The notes: a model not told the origin generated them from the sequence alone. Shown: positions 46,647-58,553, counted from the first letter of the stretch. The stretch is 64,000 nt of DNA from Asterella californica (GCA_036924285.1 JAYKYS010000009.1:20316001-20380000); one strand, 5' to 3'. Made by a program: numbers and translations.

Positions 46647-47775
46647 AGAAACTACAGGATGGAATGACCTTGTGGATACTATGTCAGTGCATGCTTATGT
46701 TGCAAGAAGTCAGCATGAAGCTCTACTAGAAGAAAAACGCAGGAGGGAGGATGCAGATGAGGCTTCTACAGCCAAACGACCTGCTACAAGGAGTGAAAGG
46801 GCTAGACCAGATGCAAGGCAGGAGACAACACCTACTCGGGAGGAGACTATGGAGGATCTACCATCTACAACACCAAAGGAGAAGGAGAGAAGCAAGGAGA
46901 AGGGTAAGATGCCTGCATACAAACTTCAGTCTGACATTGAGATTGCTACAGACTTGAAGCAGGTGTTAGAGAACCGTATCTTGAATGGGAAAGTTGAGTT
47001 TACTTTGGATGAGATTCTTGGGATTGCAAAGCGTGAGTTCCATGAGGTTATTATAGATATCATCAAGAGGAAACGTCAGATTTTGGGTGAAGCAGCTACG
47101 CTTAACGCTCTAGGGACCAAACTGTCGGAAGATGAGGAAGATGAGATTGTTGGTTATTGCTCTCAAGTATCAGAGGGAAGATCAGATCAGCACGTGAGGT
47201 TTGAAGATGAGGTGGAAGCATCGCAGAAGAGCCATTATTCTCACAACCATTGGGCGAGAGCAACCACAGAGACCTTAGTGAAGCTGGGAGATCTAGAAGA
47301 ACCTGTGGTGGCATTGATTGATCATGGCTCAGAGATTAATCTGATGTCTAAGGAGCTGTACAAGCGTGGGAGATGGCCCATAGACACCGACCACGGATGG
47401 CTTATCCGCGCTGCCAACAACCAGAGGGGAGAACTCTATGGTGCTTGTCCCAACATCAAGGTAACTGTGGGTGACATCAGTGATGTTCAGAATTTCTTTG
47501 TGCAAGACATGTCAACCTATCCTATCATTCTAGGGCAGCCTTACATTACTGCTGTTAGAATGGAGACACGAGTTATGGATGATGGTTCAGCTTATGCTAG
47601 GATACGTAGTAGAGACGGCAAAAGAGCTGTTCAGTTTTTGACTATTGCTGCAGAACATGAGAGGAATCGTGATAGCTTGAGAGACCGTCCACTGCCTAAG
47701 ATTACTCAGGAGTTTAGAGAGTCTAGGGGTTTTGGCAGAGCACCATTGAAGAGCGAGACTTCAACGGTACAGTAG
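46588..47775 (+). pseudogene. Gag tail and retropepsin block (shifted frame)
   Basis: Open in frame from 46588 (a stop precedes) to TAG at 47773-47775. The first half contains a Lys/Glu-rich linker and LQSDIEIATDLKQVLENRIL, homologous to the end of the nested element's Gag. The second half is a retropepsin: LEEPVVALIDHGSEINLMS has the active site as Asp-His-Gly rather than Asp-Ser/Thr-Gly, and PIILGQPYI is the ILG motif. Protease would process the polyprotein in the particle. The His variant occurs in some Ty3 lineages as I recall, so it need not be inactivating. Confidence 0.85.
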
Positions 47776-50700
47776 AGATAGGATTCTCGCCTGATCCAGT
47801 AAAGCAGGAAGCTTTATCCACTAGCTTCTTGGGATTGACGTCATGTGGATCAGTATGTTATAGGAAGGTTGAGAATCTGAAGAGGTTTGAGAGGCAACAT
47901 GTGAAGTATGTACAACAGTCTTAGTGGGATAATGGAGAGTTAGCAAGAGATGAATACGTATCTGGAGTGTTTGAAGAGCAGTATTTGGTAGATACTATAG
48001 GGGAGTTGAAATCGATAGTAGAAAGTTCTATAGATGATGTAGATAGAGTGGTGAGAGTGAGCTCCAAGGAGCTTTATGATGTAATTGATAAGTTTATAGA
48101 TCGACAAGAGGTGTATGTGGAGACCAAGTACAAGTCAGTGGCAAAGAAAGTCAAACCAGTGGCTTTGCCTTTACCACTCGATTACAATCAGAAGATGGAG
48201 CAAGCTGCACGAGAACCGACGCTCAGAGGACCGAGAAGAATTGAGCACCAGTTCACAGAAACAACACTGAAGGAGCTGAGGATTGGAGGTGATGGATTTC
48301 TTACTGAGCAAGAGAAGAAGAGCTTGAGGGAGATGCTATCTAGGCATGGTAAGGCGTTTGCGTTTGAGTCACATGAAGTAGGATGTGTAGATCCAAGTGT
48401 AGTTGCACCTATGGTAATCTTTACTATACCGCATGTGCCTTGGAATCTACGTCCTATCCCTGTACCTAGAGCTCATCTACCAAAGTTGATAGACTTGCTC
48501 AATGAGAGGATTAGGATGGGTATCTTGGAACCATCTATAGCTCCCTACTCTAGCAGATGGTTTACTGTTCCGAAGAAGAGTGGAGCTTTGAGATTCATTC
48601 AAGATATGCAGCCAGTTAACAAGGTGACTATTAGGAATATGGGTATAGGACCTATTGTAGACGAGTTTGCAGAGGCTTTTGCTGGTCGTGCTATCTATTC
48701 AATGGGAGACTTATATTCAGGTTATGATCAGTTTTAGTTATCCTCTGAGAGTAGAGACTTGACTACAATGAGGACACCTTTGGGGTTACTAAGGATGTGC
48801 ACCTTGCCACAAGGTGCTACCAATTCTGTAGCACATATGATGAATGGCATGAATAAAGTTTTGAGGGATTTCATTCCTGAAAAAACTATGCCATTCCTTG
48901 ATGATGTGCCGATCAAAGGATGTGCTGAGGAGGAGAAGAATGAGGTAATGGATCAGAGGGGTTGCCGTAAGTTTGTTGCAGATCACATAGCCGACTGTGA
49001 TAAGATATTGAGTCGACTGGAGGAGGTTCATTTGACTTTATTAGGAGCAAAGTCTGTATTTGGAGAACAGGAGGTGTTAATAGTGGGACATCTGTGTGGA
49101 TCTTATGGTCGGAAACCTTGTCCAAACAAGGTTCATGCCATCCGAAGGATGAAGGAGACATGTGGATCAGTTACTGAGGTGAGAAGGTTTCTAGGTGCAT
49201 GTGTGTTTTATCATATATGGATTCCACACTTTGCACATGTAGCAGATCCGTTGTACAAGTTGCTGAGGAAGAGGCAGAGATTTCAATGGCAAGAGGAGCA
49301 AAGCGAGTCTATGAAGAAGTTGAAGGATCTGTTGTCTTAACCACCAACTCTACGGAAGGTAACATATGAGTTGGGTAGACCTGTTATCCTTACTGTTGAT
49401 ACTAGTCCTATTGGCATTGGGTGGGCTATAGGACAAGATGATAAGGATGGAAATAGATATGTGGTGCGTTTTGGTGCTAAGGTCTTAAGTTCACGGCAGA
49501 GAGACTACCCTCAGGTCAAGAGAGAGCTATGGGGAGTAGTTACTGCGATGAAGAGTGATAAGGAATACTTGATAGGAGCACCTGTGGTTGTGGAGACAGA
49601 TTGCTTACCTCTCATGGGAATGATCACTAGCTGTACAACTCCAGATATTGCTATGTTGAGGTGGATAGCATATATCAAGTCCTTGAACCCAGAGTTTAGA
49701 CATATTGCAGGAAAAGACAATCCTGTGGCAGATATGTTATCAAGGGCTAGATATTACGATGAGAAAGAAATGATAGATGATCAGGAGGATGTGGGAACAG
49801 AGTTCTATTCTAGTGCTCTTGCTAGAAGGGATAGAAGCTGTTTTGCAGCCTCGTTGGAGTTTTTTGAGGAAACTGTGTATGATGGCGAGTGGTTGGATCT
49901 TGGGCGCTATTTGAGTTCACTGGAAAGGCAAGAAGGCTGGTCTGATGCAGATTTCAAGAGGATCCGTAGAATAGCTTATGGTTACTTTTTACATGGAGGA
50001 CATCTATGGAAGCGCCCTAAGCTACAAGGAGGTATACCGCAACGGGTGGTATGTGACTTGGGATTGTAGCAGCAGCTGATCAAGGAGTTTCATGAGAGTC
50101 TATGGGTCGGTCATAGAGGAGTTTGGGCAACATTTGCCAAGATGAAGGAGAAGTATTGGTGGAAGGGTATGTATAAGGATGTAGTACAGTTTGTTTCATC
50201 TTGTATACCCTGTCAGATGTATTCCAACGTACGTCATCGTGATGGATTGCATCCTACTTATCCTTTAGCCATTCATTACAAATGGGTAGTTGATCTGGTA
50301 ACTATGCCATTTGGACTTGGACAAATGAGGTATCTAGTCTTGGCTAGAGAAGATCTATCTAACCAAGTCGAAGGTCGTGCCCTGAGGACGAAGACCACTG
50401 CTAGTGTCTGCCGCTTTCTACTTGAAGATGTTATTTGTAGGTATGGGTGTGTGGGAAAGATCACTGCAGATAGGGGCGAGCTGGATTCACAAGAAGCAGT
50501 TGAGTTCTTCAAGCGATTGGGAATCAAGTTGGCGTTAACCACTGCTTACAATCCTGAAGGGAATGGCAAGAGCGAAAGAGGTCATCCGCCAATCATCAAA
50601 GCTTTGGTAAAAGCTTGCAAGGGTAAGATCCGTGAATGGCCTAGACTGCTACCATTTGCTTTGTGGGCAGATCGTACAACTCATAGTACCGTTACAGGTT

Positions 50701-51239
50701 ACATGCCAGCAGAGTTGATACTAGGGCAAAAACCTGTGATGCCGGTTGAGGAGGTTGTGCCTACCTGTAATGTTTTGCCATGGGAAGATGGTAGAAGTAC
50801 GGAGGATCTTCTTGCATTAAGGATCCAACAGTTAGAACGGAGACATGAGGATGTTGCCAAAGCTGTGGAAAGGTTGAAGGCTGCTAGAGAGAGAAACAAA
50901 GGCAGATTTGATAGAACGCATAGATTACGACCCAAACCAGTTAAAGAAGGTGATTGGGTGTTAGTCTATGATAGTAGTCTTGATAATCAGCATAGCACTA
51001 TCAGAAAGTTCTCCAAGAGATGGTTTGGACCTTATGTGGTGTTAGAAGTTTATGATAATGCCACATACTCCTTGAGAGAGTTAGATGGTGCAGTGCTCAA
51101 AATACCAGTCGCAGGAAAGAGAATCAAGCTCTTTAGAAGGAGAGGGGAGGACCAGAACATTGCAGAGCTTACAGAGGATGAAGCTGAAGACTCAATGCAG
51201 GTTGAAGATGAGTTTGAAGCCGAAGCTGAAGAGTCTTGA
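47727..51239 (+). pseudogene. pol: reverse transcriptase, RNase H, integrase
   Basis: One frame, overlapping the protease block by 49 bp, with stops at 47922, 48735, 49338 and 50067. Reverse transcriptase: PYSSRWFTVPKKSGALRFI, MGDLYSGYDQF (catalytic Asp), TLPQGATNSVAHMMN, MPFLDDVPIKG (Asp-Asp). RNase H: VDTSPIGIGWAIG, VVETDCL, RHIAGKDNPVADMLSR. Integrase: H-x6-H and C-x2-C zinc site (HESLWVGH, CIPC), Asp in VVDLV, Asp in TADRGEL, Glu in GNGKSERG, then GPY/F (RWFGPYVVLEV). The acidic tail ends EAEAEES. All four stops sit where Gln is possible; at 48735 the homologous position is plausibly Gln. Confidence 0.9.
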
Positions 51240-51273
51240 TCTGGATGGCACATACCGGAGGATGTGCAGGTTC

Positions 51274-51285
51274 AGAGGGGGTGGA
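51274..51285 (+). promoter_or_regulatory. Polypurine tract
   Basis: AGAGGGGGTGGA immediately before the 3' LTR. The nested element has GGAGGGGGTGGA at the same place (minus strand, plus 57876-57887), preceded in both by CATACCGGAGGATG. Confidence 0.85.
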
Positions 51286-52565
51286 TGTAGAGCTACTTGA
51301 CGGCTACATGTTATATTTCTACTCCGACGCTTGAGTTTAGTAGTTCTAGAAGTTAGCTTATATTACTTCTAGTCGTTTATGTATATGTTTGACACCTTTG
51401 CATACGGTGTTAACACTATTTTGAGTCTTAGTAGGTTGATTACCATGTTGATAGGGCTTAAGCTCATGGGTTGTATTTGCGTGTCGCCCATGCACGCTTT
51501 CTAGCTGATTTAAGTTATTTTTCGGGGCTACGTGTCGTTTTAAGTAATTTAAGTTTTACGCTGGCACTCTAGGGGGCTTGACGTGGTAGCCTATGAGTAA
51601 AACTAAGTTGCCACGTGGTTTAGGGTACTAAAGGACAACCAAGTGGAGCTATGGACTCCCATTGGTCCGTTTTTGTCTTTTGTTAAACTCTAAATTTAGA
51701 AACAGAGCTCTAGAGTGGAGTTCGAGCATTTGGTGAGGGATCTTGGAAATCTGAGAGCACAGGGAGAGAGGTCTCGTCATGCCAAGCACTTCCAGTGAAA
51801 ATTTCGATCGATTTGAGTCAATAAAGACGGAGTTATGAGCAATTGAAGTTCGGATTGTGCTAGAATTGAATCATTTTGGTTGGATTTAGGGTTTTCAGTG
51901 TCACTCGCAGCAGATTAGAGGAAATTGCTTCAAAACTTCGAGGTTGTGTTCTCTGCCAGCAGGGCTATGATTTCACAAAAAGTTTCATATCGATTGAGCA
52001 ACTGAGTAATTCAGGGCGGCCGCTGAAGCTGAGGGGGTCTGAAAAGCTCTTAATCTAGAGCAGCGACTTCAGAGGAGGAGATCTACAGTTCTGTGTACAT
52101 TCAGGAGTCCCAACTTCACAAGGATGTTCAGCACCCTGTAGACTGCAAATCCTGTAAGAAACTTCGAAATTGATCGAGCCAAACTCCTGTTATAGGTCGA
52201 AATAGCCAGCTAGGTACCAGAAATTGCCGTAGTTTTCTTGCTCAAAACTTTTCTGTTCATATCTCCGTGTCAGAATTTGATCTCAGGCTGAAATTTCGTC
52301 TGTGAGTTCAGTAGTACCTCATTTGCATGTAGGGGAAGTTTAGAGGTCTAAACCTTCATAGTTTTCCTCCCCGTGAGTCAAAGTTCACCGCCGAATCCTA
52401 TTACTGCCAGCTGGACCTGAATTTCGCCTTCTGGGTATATTACTAGATCTTACACATCTGTGTGAGTGTTTATAGCCCTATTGTGACCTGAAAGCCAACC
52501 TCTTGAGTGAACAACCACAGCCAGAAGCCCGGCGCTTTCCTAGGTAGACGGATTACACTCCGACA
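51286..52565 (+). repeat. 3' LTR of the young Ty3/gypsy element
   Basis: 1,280 bp, starts TGTAGAGC (TGTCGCGC in the 5' copy), ends CTCCGACA, followed by ACGT. Confidence 0.92.
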
Positions 52566-52569
52566 ACGT
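52566..52569 (+). repeat. Target-site duplication, right (ACGT)
   Basis: See 44009-44012. Confidence 0.6.
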
Positions 52570-52682
52570 GGACCTTCATCCTCTTTTCATTGTCTCCTTG
52601 GATCTCTTATGTATCATGGAAGGATTACATGTAGCATGAAGTAATCCCTACCATGGAAGAATTACAGAAGATTGTTGCGCGG

Positions 52683-52938
52683 TGTCGTATCAGATTTTAC
52701 GTGAAGGTTGTCCACAAAAATGTGAGGTTCTTGGCTGTGGAGATATCGTGTACTGAACAGAGGCAAGAAAGAAAAAAACAAGCACGAAAACGAGCATCAT
52801 AATATATACCAACTCCCAATTTATATACACTGCCAATTCTTTCTCCCTAAGAACACAAAACTGGGAAACACACAGACCTGAGCGGTCTATAATATGCATC
52901 AAACCCCTTAAAATGAGTCCTTGAATCTCAACTATCAC
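52683..52938 (-). repeat. LTR fragment of the nested-element family
   Basis: Begins exactly at the LTR terminus TGTCG and aligns for about 255 bp with the start of 55854-57875 (AAGGTTGTCCA, GGCTGTGGAGAT, TATATACACTGCCAATTCTTTC), roughly 75-80 percent by eye. It stops abruptly near 52938. It is preceded by GCGG, the same four bases that flank the nested element. Confidence 0.8.
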
Positions 52939-54979
52939 GTCAGTTTGGCACCTTGGCTAGGTTGACCGAGTGCGAAGTGGCGCATCCCGGTAAGGCCGTT
53001 AGTGCCGTTAGGGCGAGTTTGGGGGGAGAGCCCACTAGGGGTATACTTCGCAGGTAGGGCTTGGAAGCCTTAGTTCTTCGAGTTGAGCCTTCAAGCTCCA
53101 GGCTATGGTGGATAGTCTAGTTGAGTGTAACCCGGATTCTCTTCGCGTTTAGAGTGGGTTTGGCTTGATCATTTGTGAGTTATCTTTGTTGTAGTGTTGG
53201 AGATGGTAATATCTCAATGCAGATTACTCGAAGAACTGAGTGCAGGTCGAGGTGGAGTTCAGTAAGAGCTCGCTGATCTGAAATCTGAAATCGTCCGTTG
53301 GTATCTTCGGGCGTTGTCGTTCATGCTTAATTGTTTGGAGCTGTGATCGAGGTGTGTGGGCGCATGCTACATTGCTGGTCGCAGATCGATTTGCTGTTGT
53401 TTGGGTCGAGTGGAGATTTCTGTCATGCGGAAGCGCTGCAGAAATTTTGCGGAATGTTCTTGAAGTGTCTTGTTGGAGCCGGATTGCGCGTTTGGAAGTG
53501 GCAGACAGAGTAATTGTCAATGTCGGGCCGGAGTGGGCTCTTTGAAAGCGCATTGGAGAGACGATTCTAGTGCACTAAGTTTCGTGGAGTTTGGCCAAGG
53601 ATTGAAGAAGTTATGGCATGTCGAAGTTCGCTGCCGTGACACGCGCAAGTGCAAAAAGGCTAGTTACGTCAGATTTTGGTGCAATTTCGTGTGGAAACTC
53701 GAGTTTAGGAGTTTTGTTGTGTGTGTGTGCATTCGCGAAGTGTGTCTTGTGCATTCGCGAATCTGTTGTGGTGGTGTTCGGGTTGGATTTGGGTGTTCTT
53801 GCTGTTTTACGTCAGATTTTGGTCACCCGCGTGCACCCGCAAGCTGATTTTGCTGTTTTGGAACCTCTTTTGGTGCAATCTTCTGCAATTCGAGGTGGAG
53901 CCGAGTCTCTTTTGGTGTGTTGTGCCCGTTGTACTCTACTTCAAGCGGAGCAGAGCGGAGAGTGAGCGGAGCGGAGAGACTTCGAGGAGCAGAGGTGCGT
54001 GAGTTCGGAGGCGTGAGAGCGGAGTGCGAGAGTGCGGAGACGGAGCGGAGTTGAGCCTGAGCATGAGCATGAGCATGAGCCCGAGCCCGCGTCCGCCGCA
54101 AGCCAGCTTGCTGGCGTGCGTGAGAGAGGTATCCAAGCTTCAGTTGTGTGGGAAGGGTAAAACTAGCTGGTCAACCATCCCAACACTATTCCTGGACCTG
54201 GACTCCTAACTCTGTAGTCTTAGCTTTGGCTTTATCACCAATAGCTCTTGGTGTCCTACAGGGATGCGTGCAAGTACTTATGGACTTGTATAAGGTAGTA
54301 GGAGACCTTCTCGCACGTCCCTAGAGGAGTGGTAGGGCGACCCCATAGTATTAGGGGTAAGCTATAGTTGTGATAGTGCTTGCCTATATCGTAGAGACGT
54401 GTATAGAGATAATTGGTGGCAGTTGTCTTGGGTGAGCTAGTAGAGCTACCACGTGGATGTTTTTGGAGCTACTAGAGGTGTGGACATCTAGTTAGTGACC
54501 TCCAGTGTCAGTTACGACAGTTGGTGATCATATATTGTGTATGTGGTCACCGACGAGGAGACGTCAGTCCGGGTGGAGCTGGGTTTCTCTTTATGTGAAT
54601 GTTTGAGTGTGGAGGGTTATCGTTTGGACTTCTTGTGGTTGGAACCCTTCCATATTCTGCTTCCTGTTTGTGCGTCGCGTTTGCTTGTGTTGGCGTTTGA
54701 TTTCCGGAGTGAGTTCACTCCAGTGTGCTGTCGGTAGTGAGGTTGGAGTTGCGGACCAGTCAGACTATCTTTGTCTCTCTCACGGTGCGGTTGGAGTGAC
54801 GATCAACAGACCGTGAGAGGCTGCCTGTGGTGATGACAGGTACAGGTTGCCCTTACCTTGACCGTCCTAGTAGGGGATAGGTGAGCTCAGTAAGAGCAGG
54901 GTTAGGCAAGTGGTGGTTACGGTGGTGACAGAGATTGCGATATTCCGGTTGAGGAGTGTGTTAGCGGGATTCTCTCATC
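52939..54979 (+). other. Probable LTR and leader of the interrupted Ty3-like element
   Basis: Two kilobases directly upstream of a gag start, with no coherent ORF. By position it should hold the 5' LTR and leader, but the 3' LTR is outside the window, so ends cannot be set. Short GAGCATGAGCAT repeats lie at 54056-54080 and a GAGCGGAGCGGAGA-rich tract at 53945-54050. Confidence 0.4.
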
Positions 54980-55853
54980 ATGGAGTTCTCGGGAGGTTCT
55001 GGTGGGGACTTCTCGGACAGTGAGTATACACGGAGTGGGGTGAGGTACCGACTACCTACACCATTGCCGTCGGTGGTTCCAGAGGACGAGTCGGACGCAG
55101 ACAACGCATTTTCTGATGGTGAGTCTAGTGTCACCACACCGTTGTTGTGGGACATGGACGAGATCTATGGGGCCACGAAGGGACCTCGACGTTACTTGGA
55201 TGCAGTTGGTACCATTGAGCTGGATGACTTCATCCAGGAGTTTGATAGTTGGTGCGATCTGCAGCAGATGCGGAAACCACAGCTGTTTACACCCTTCATG
55301 GCGTGGAAGGGTTTTCTCCAGCACTTGGAGGGACCGCCGATGGACGATTATCATGAGTTCAGGCGAGATTACAGTGTTGAGATCGAGTTGTGGAGACAAC
55401 ATTGGTCTCCCAACTACGTTTCTATCACTACTGGGAGGCGTAGCACCTGCAAGTTCGGGTGCCAGTAGCAGTGGTACAGCCACAGGTGGCGGAGTAACTA
55501 CTACCAGCGGTGCGTCCACAGGTAGTGGAGCAGGTGGTAGTGTGAGCGAGATACCACCAGGGTTTAACCCTGTGGTTCAGTTCTTCCAATGTTTGAGGAA
55601 GAACTATCAGGGTGTGCGGACCGACAAGTTGAGGAGTCTGCAGGAGTTTCAGCGGAAGACTGGAGAGAGCTTACGCGAGGCGTTTACTCGCATGAGGCAG
55701 TTGATCAGCGTTACCCAAGGGGTGACGGAAGCACAAGCAGTCCAGTTCTGGTATGGGATACTAGACCGGGAGCTGCGTAGGAGAGTTAGAGATGCTACTC
55801 TTCTTAGAGATACCGCTCCGACGTTGGTCGTGGTCTTTAGTCTGGCTGAGCGG
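54980..55853 (+). pseudogene. gag of the interrupted Ty3-like element, 5' part
   Basis: Starts MEFSGGSGGDFSDSEYTRSG, an acidic N-terminus. Frame 2 holds to about 55435 (WRQHWSPNYVSITTG), then the reading continues in frame 0 (GGVAPASSGASSSG, Gly/Ser/Thr-rich linker, FNPVVQFFQ, LQEFQRKTGESLREAFTRMRQLI, the Retrotrans_gag core). A one-base insertion near 55435-55445 would explain the change. The frame runs up to the base where the nested LTR begins (55854) and resumes in the same frame at 62322. Confidence 0.8.
55850..55853 (+). repeat. Target-site duplication, left (GCGG)
   Basis: GCGG directly before the LTR start TGTCGTGTCG; GCGG again at 62321-62324. If the final A of the right LTR is counted as target, the duplication is 5 bp (AGCGG). 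Confidence 0.75.
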
Positions 55854-57875
55854 TGTCGTGTCGGATATTGCGTGAAGGATGTCCAGGAAAACACGAGGTT
55901 CCTGGCTGTGGAGATGTTGAGTGCTGAAACAAAGACGAGACAGAGAAAAACAACCACGAAAACGAACGCTGCGATATATACACTCCAAATGTATGTACAC
56001 TGTCGATTCTTTCTCCTAAGAGCACAGAACTGAAGAATAGACCAGAGCAGTCTGTAACTTGCTTCAAAAGCCCCTAAAAGCAACCCTTGAATCACAACCC
56101 TGGCCCAAAACCACCGAAGCGTAGCTCAAAACAAGAAAAACTTCCCTTTGCTAACAACCAGAGCCACAGCGGTATCACCCGATCCAAACCCAAGTCCAAA
56201 CCACATCCATGTATAAGCTCTTAGCTAAAGCTAGCTACCACAAGCTGTATACAGTCAACCAGAACTCTAACGAACTCAAAAGAGCAAAACCCGTAGCGAA
56301 GAAACCGAAAAAGGCCTATCTGTGAACTTTCTCCTTTCGCCGAATGGACTTCAGATGTCGATAGGGTCTCCTCCGCTGACTCTGTTAACCCAAGAAACCT
56401 TCAGATCCGACTCCCAACAGCCGAGATATCACCGATTTTCGGTCGCAGGTGACCGAACCTCCAAAAACTCCTCCCTGCGGCTTAAAACCGCGCACACCGC
56501 ACAAACGGATCGTCTAAACTGATATCCGTCTTCCTTGGCAGATAGATCTAGCTACCCTGAACCCAACGAGACTCCAAACAAGTCGTTTGGAGTTCCCCTT
56601 GCAAAACCACGCAAGAAATTTGGTCGCAGGTTGCAAAAAACTGACGTAAACCGGCTCCCTGCGGCTCAAACTTGCTCACCACACCCAAACCAACAATCCA
56701 ATCCACGTATAGTCTTCTCCTATGAGTAGATGAAGACTCCTTGATCGCGTAGGCACCAAGAACGAAGAGCTTGGCTCACTTATCGCGAAGAACAGCCCAA
56801 CCTCAGGTCGCAGGTGTACGAAAATCTGATGTAAGCGCTTCCCTGCGAGCCAATTTCACTCAGAACTTCCAAACCGCCTGGAATGAAAACTGGTATCGTC
56901 TTCTATTTCCTGTAGAACTCGTTGTTCTGATCCCGATGGATCCAAGGACAGCAAGTTTGGACTCCGAAACGGCCCGAACGGTCCAACTCTCCTTCACAGG
57001 TAACTGAAAATCCCAAATCTGCTTCCTGCGTCTTAATTTCTCTCAGTACGCACTCCCCGATCCGTCTCTTCCCTAACCGTTTGAACCAGTGTGTAGCCTG
57101 CACAGATCTGAACCCAACGACGCCTTGCGCGTTTGCATTGGACTTCCAAATCTCCCGCACCGTCCGTTGACAGATCGCAGGCGCAAGCAAGCCCCTTAAG
57201 CAGCCCCCTTGTTACAGTCTGTACGTACGAAGTTCAACCTTCAATAATAAGAAGCAGGCCCCTTGCGTCATTGATATAACGCCTGAAGCCCTAAATACCC
57301 AGTCAGCAAGTAACCAGGAGCCTAGCTTGATTTTACCTTCTTTCGTATCGCATAACTTCTTCTCTGGATGTCCAAACGAAATAAACAAGATGCTCATGGA
57401 AAGCTGACAACGAGCTCTACCTATCCATGTGATGAAAGTGAAGATCCGAAGTTGCGCCAAAAGCCCGTAAGCTGGGGCTTAGCTTGTTTTTTCCATTTTT
57501 TGAGTCTTGTAACTTTTCCACTAGGCGTTCAAACGAAGTAAATGAAGTGCCTATGGAAAGCTGACAAGGAGCTCTATCCATTGGTGCAATAAAAACGAAG
57601 ATCCGAAGTGGTGCCAAAAACCCGAAAGCTGGGGCCTAGCTTATTTTCTCCATCTTTCGAGTCCTGTAACTTCTCCACTAGGCGTCCAAACGAAGTAGAC
57701 AAAGTGCCTATGGAAAGCTGACAAGGAGCTCTACCCATCTATGCGATTAAAATGGAGATCTGAGATTGTGTCAAAAACCCGTAAGCTGAGGCCTAGCTTA
57801 TCTTCTCATGAGTGTCTTTGGAGCGACAAGCATCGAAGTTTGAATTTCAGGTAGGAGCCGGTCCACGACACGACA
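55854..57875 (-). repeat. 3' LTR of the nested gag-only element
   Basis: 2,022 bp, TGTCGTGTCG at one end and CGACACGACA at the other (perfect 10-bp inverted ends). Near-identical to 60329-62320; the largest difference I see is a run of about 27 bp present here around 56955-56983 and absent there. Contains short repeated blocks such as GTAAGCTG...GCCTAGCTT between 57470 and 57800. Confidence 0.93.
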
Positions 57876-57887
57876 TCCACCCCCTCC
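57876..57887 (-). promoter_or_regulatory. Polypurine tract of the nested element
   Basis: Minus strand GGAGGGGGTGGA directly before TGTCGTGTCG. Confidence 0.8.
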
Positions 57888-58553
57888 AAACCTGTGCATC
57901 CTCCGGTATGCACCAGAGATACCAACCAAGGAGTGGACCGGCACGCACACGCATTCTCATCTTGTTATCCTCCCTCCCATTTCAACCTCATCCTCAAGTC
58001 CGCAACTCGATCCTGATCTTGAAGTTGCTACCCTGCCATGATCCTCCCTAGATCAGGACGAAGGAGAATGGACGGATGCTTTGGAGGCTACGGGTATAGG
58101 ATGATGGGTAAGGATGGCTTACAGGGGAGAAGCCATTGCTGAAGGTGATTTGTGTTGGGAGGATGATGCTTGGGGGATTGTAAATATTTTCAGGAAAAGG
58201 TTGAGAGGATGATGCTTGGGAGGTTGCAAGGGTTTTCAGAAGAAGATATCAGAGAGGATGATGGTTGAAGAAGATACTATTCTACAGCGAGACAATGATG
58301 ATTGCAGTTGAGGATTTTGGTTGCAGCAGTGTGGTTCCTTTTCTTTCAGAAAATAGAAAAGAAGAGTTGGATACATACAATGACATGTACAGACTTGAGG
58401 TTGAAGGTTACAGTCAAGATATGCGGTGATAATTGGGACGATTGGTGATGTTACTACGACATTTGGTTCACAAACCTCGACAGTGAGGTTCTACAAGACG
58501 TATGGAAGACATTTCCATGGTATGATGGGTTATTCTTTCTATGTCTTCGCATA
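57888..58553 (-). other. Non-coding tail between gag and polypurine tract
   Basis: About 670 bp where pol would lie in a complete relative. No reading frame or pol motif on either strand. GGATGATGCTTGGG-like words recur three times on the plus strand (58158-58266). Confidence 0.6.

Larger units (their letters stand above)
44013..52565 (+). mobile_element. Ty3/gypsy retrotransposon, 8.55 kb, structurally complete
   Basis: LTR, primer-binding site, gag, protease, reverse transcriptase, RNase H, integrase, polypurine tract, LTR, in the Ty3 order. Gag and pol lie in one frame, with the protease block one frame away between two shift points. Five in-frame stops (45483, 47922, 48735, 49338, 50067) interrupt the frame. 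All catalytic motifs of RT, RNase H and integrase are otherwise present. No chromodomain is seen after the GPY/F module. It cannot make its own proteins as it stands, yet the LTRs are nearly identical. Confidence 0.93.

Noticed and set aside
45483..50069. Stops being removed by U-to-C RNA editing or a reassigned TAG codon
   Set aside because: U-to-C editing is known from organelles of hornworts, lycophytes and ferns, not from nuclear retroelements; the germin gene gives no evidence of an altered code. Deamination explains the pattern more simply.
44603..52058. Identical 60-codon ORFs at 44603 and 51876 as a conserved gene
   Set aside because: They are the same piece of the two LTRs; identity reflects LTR duplication.
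55649..56095. Minus-strand ORFs spanning the gag/LTR junction (and copies at 60246-60570)
   Set aside because: They are passengers in the LTR end, duplicated with it; no protein features beyond chance hydrophobic stretches.
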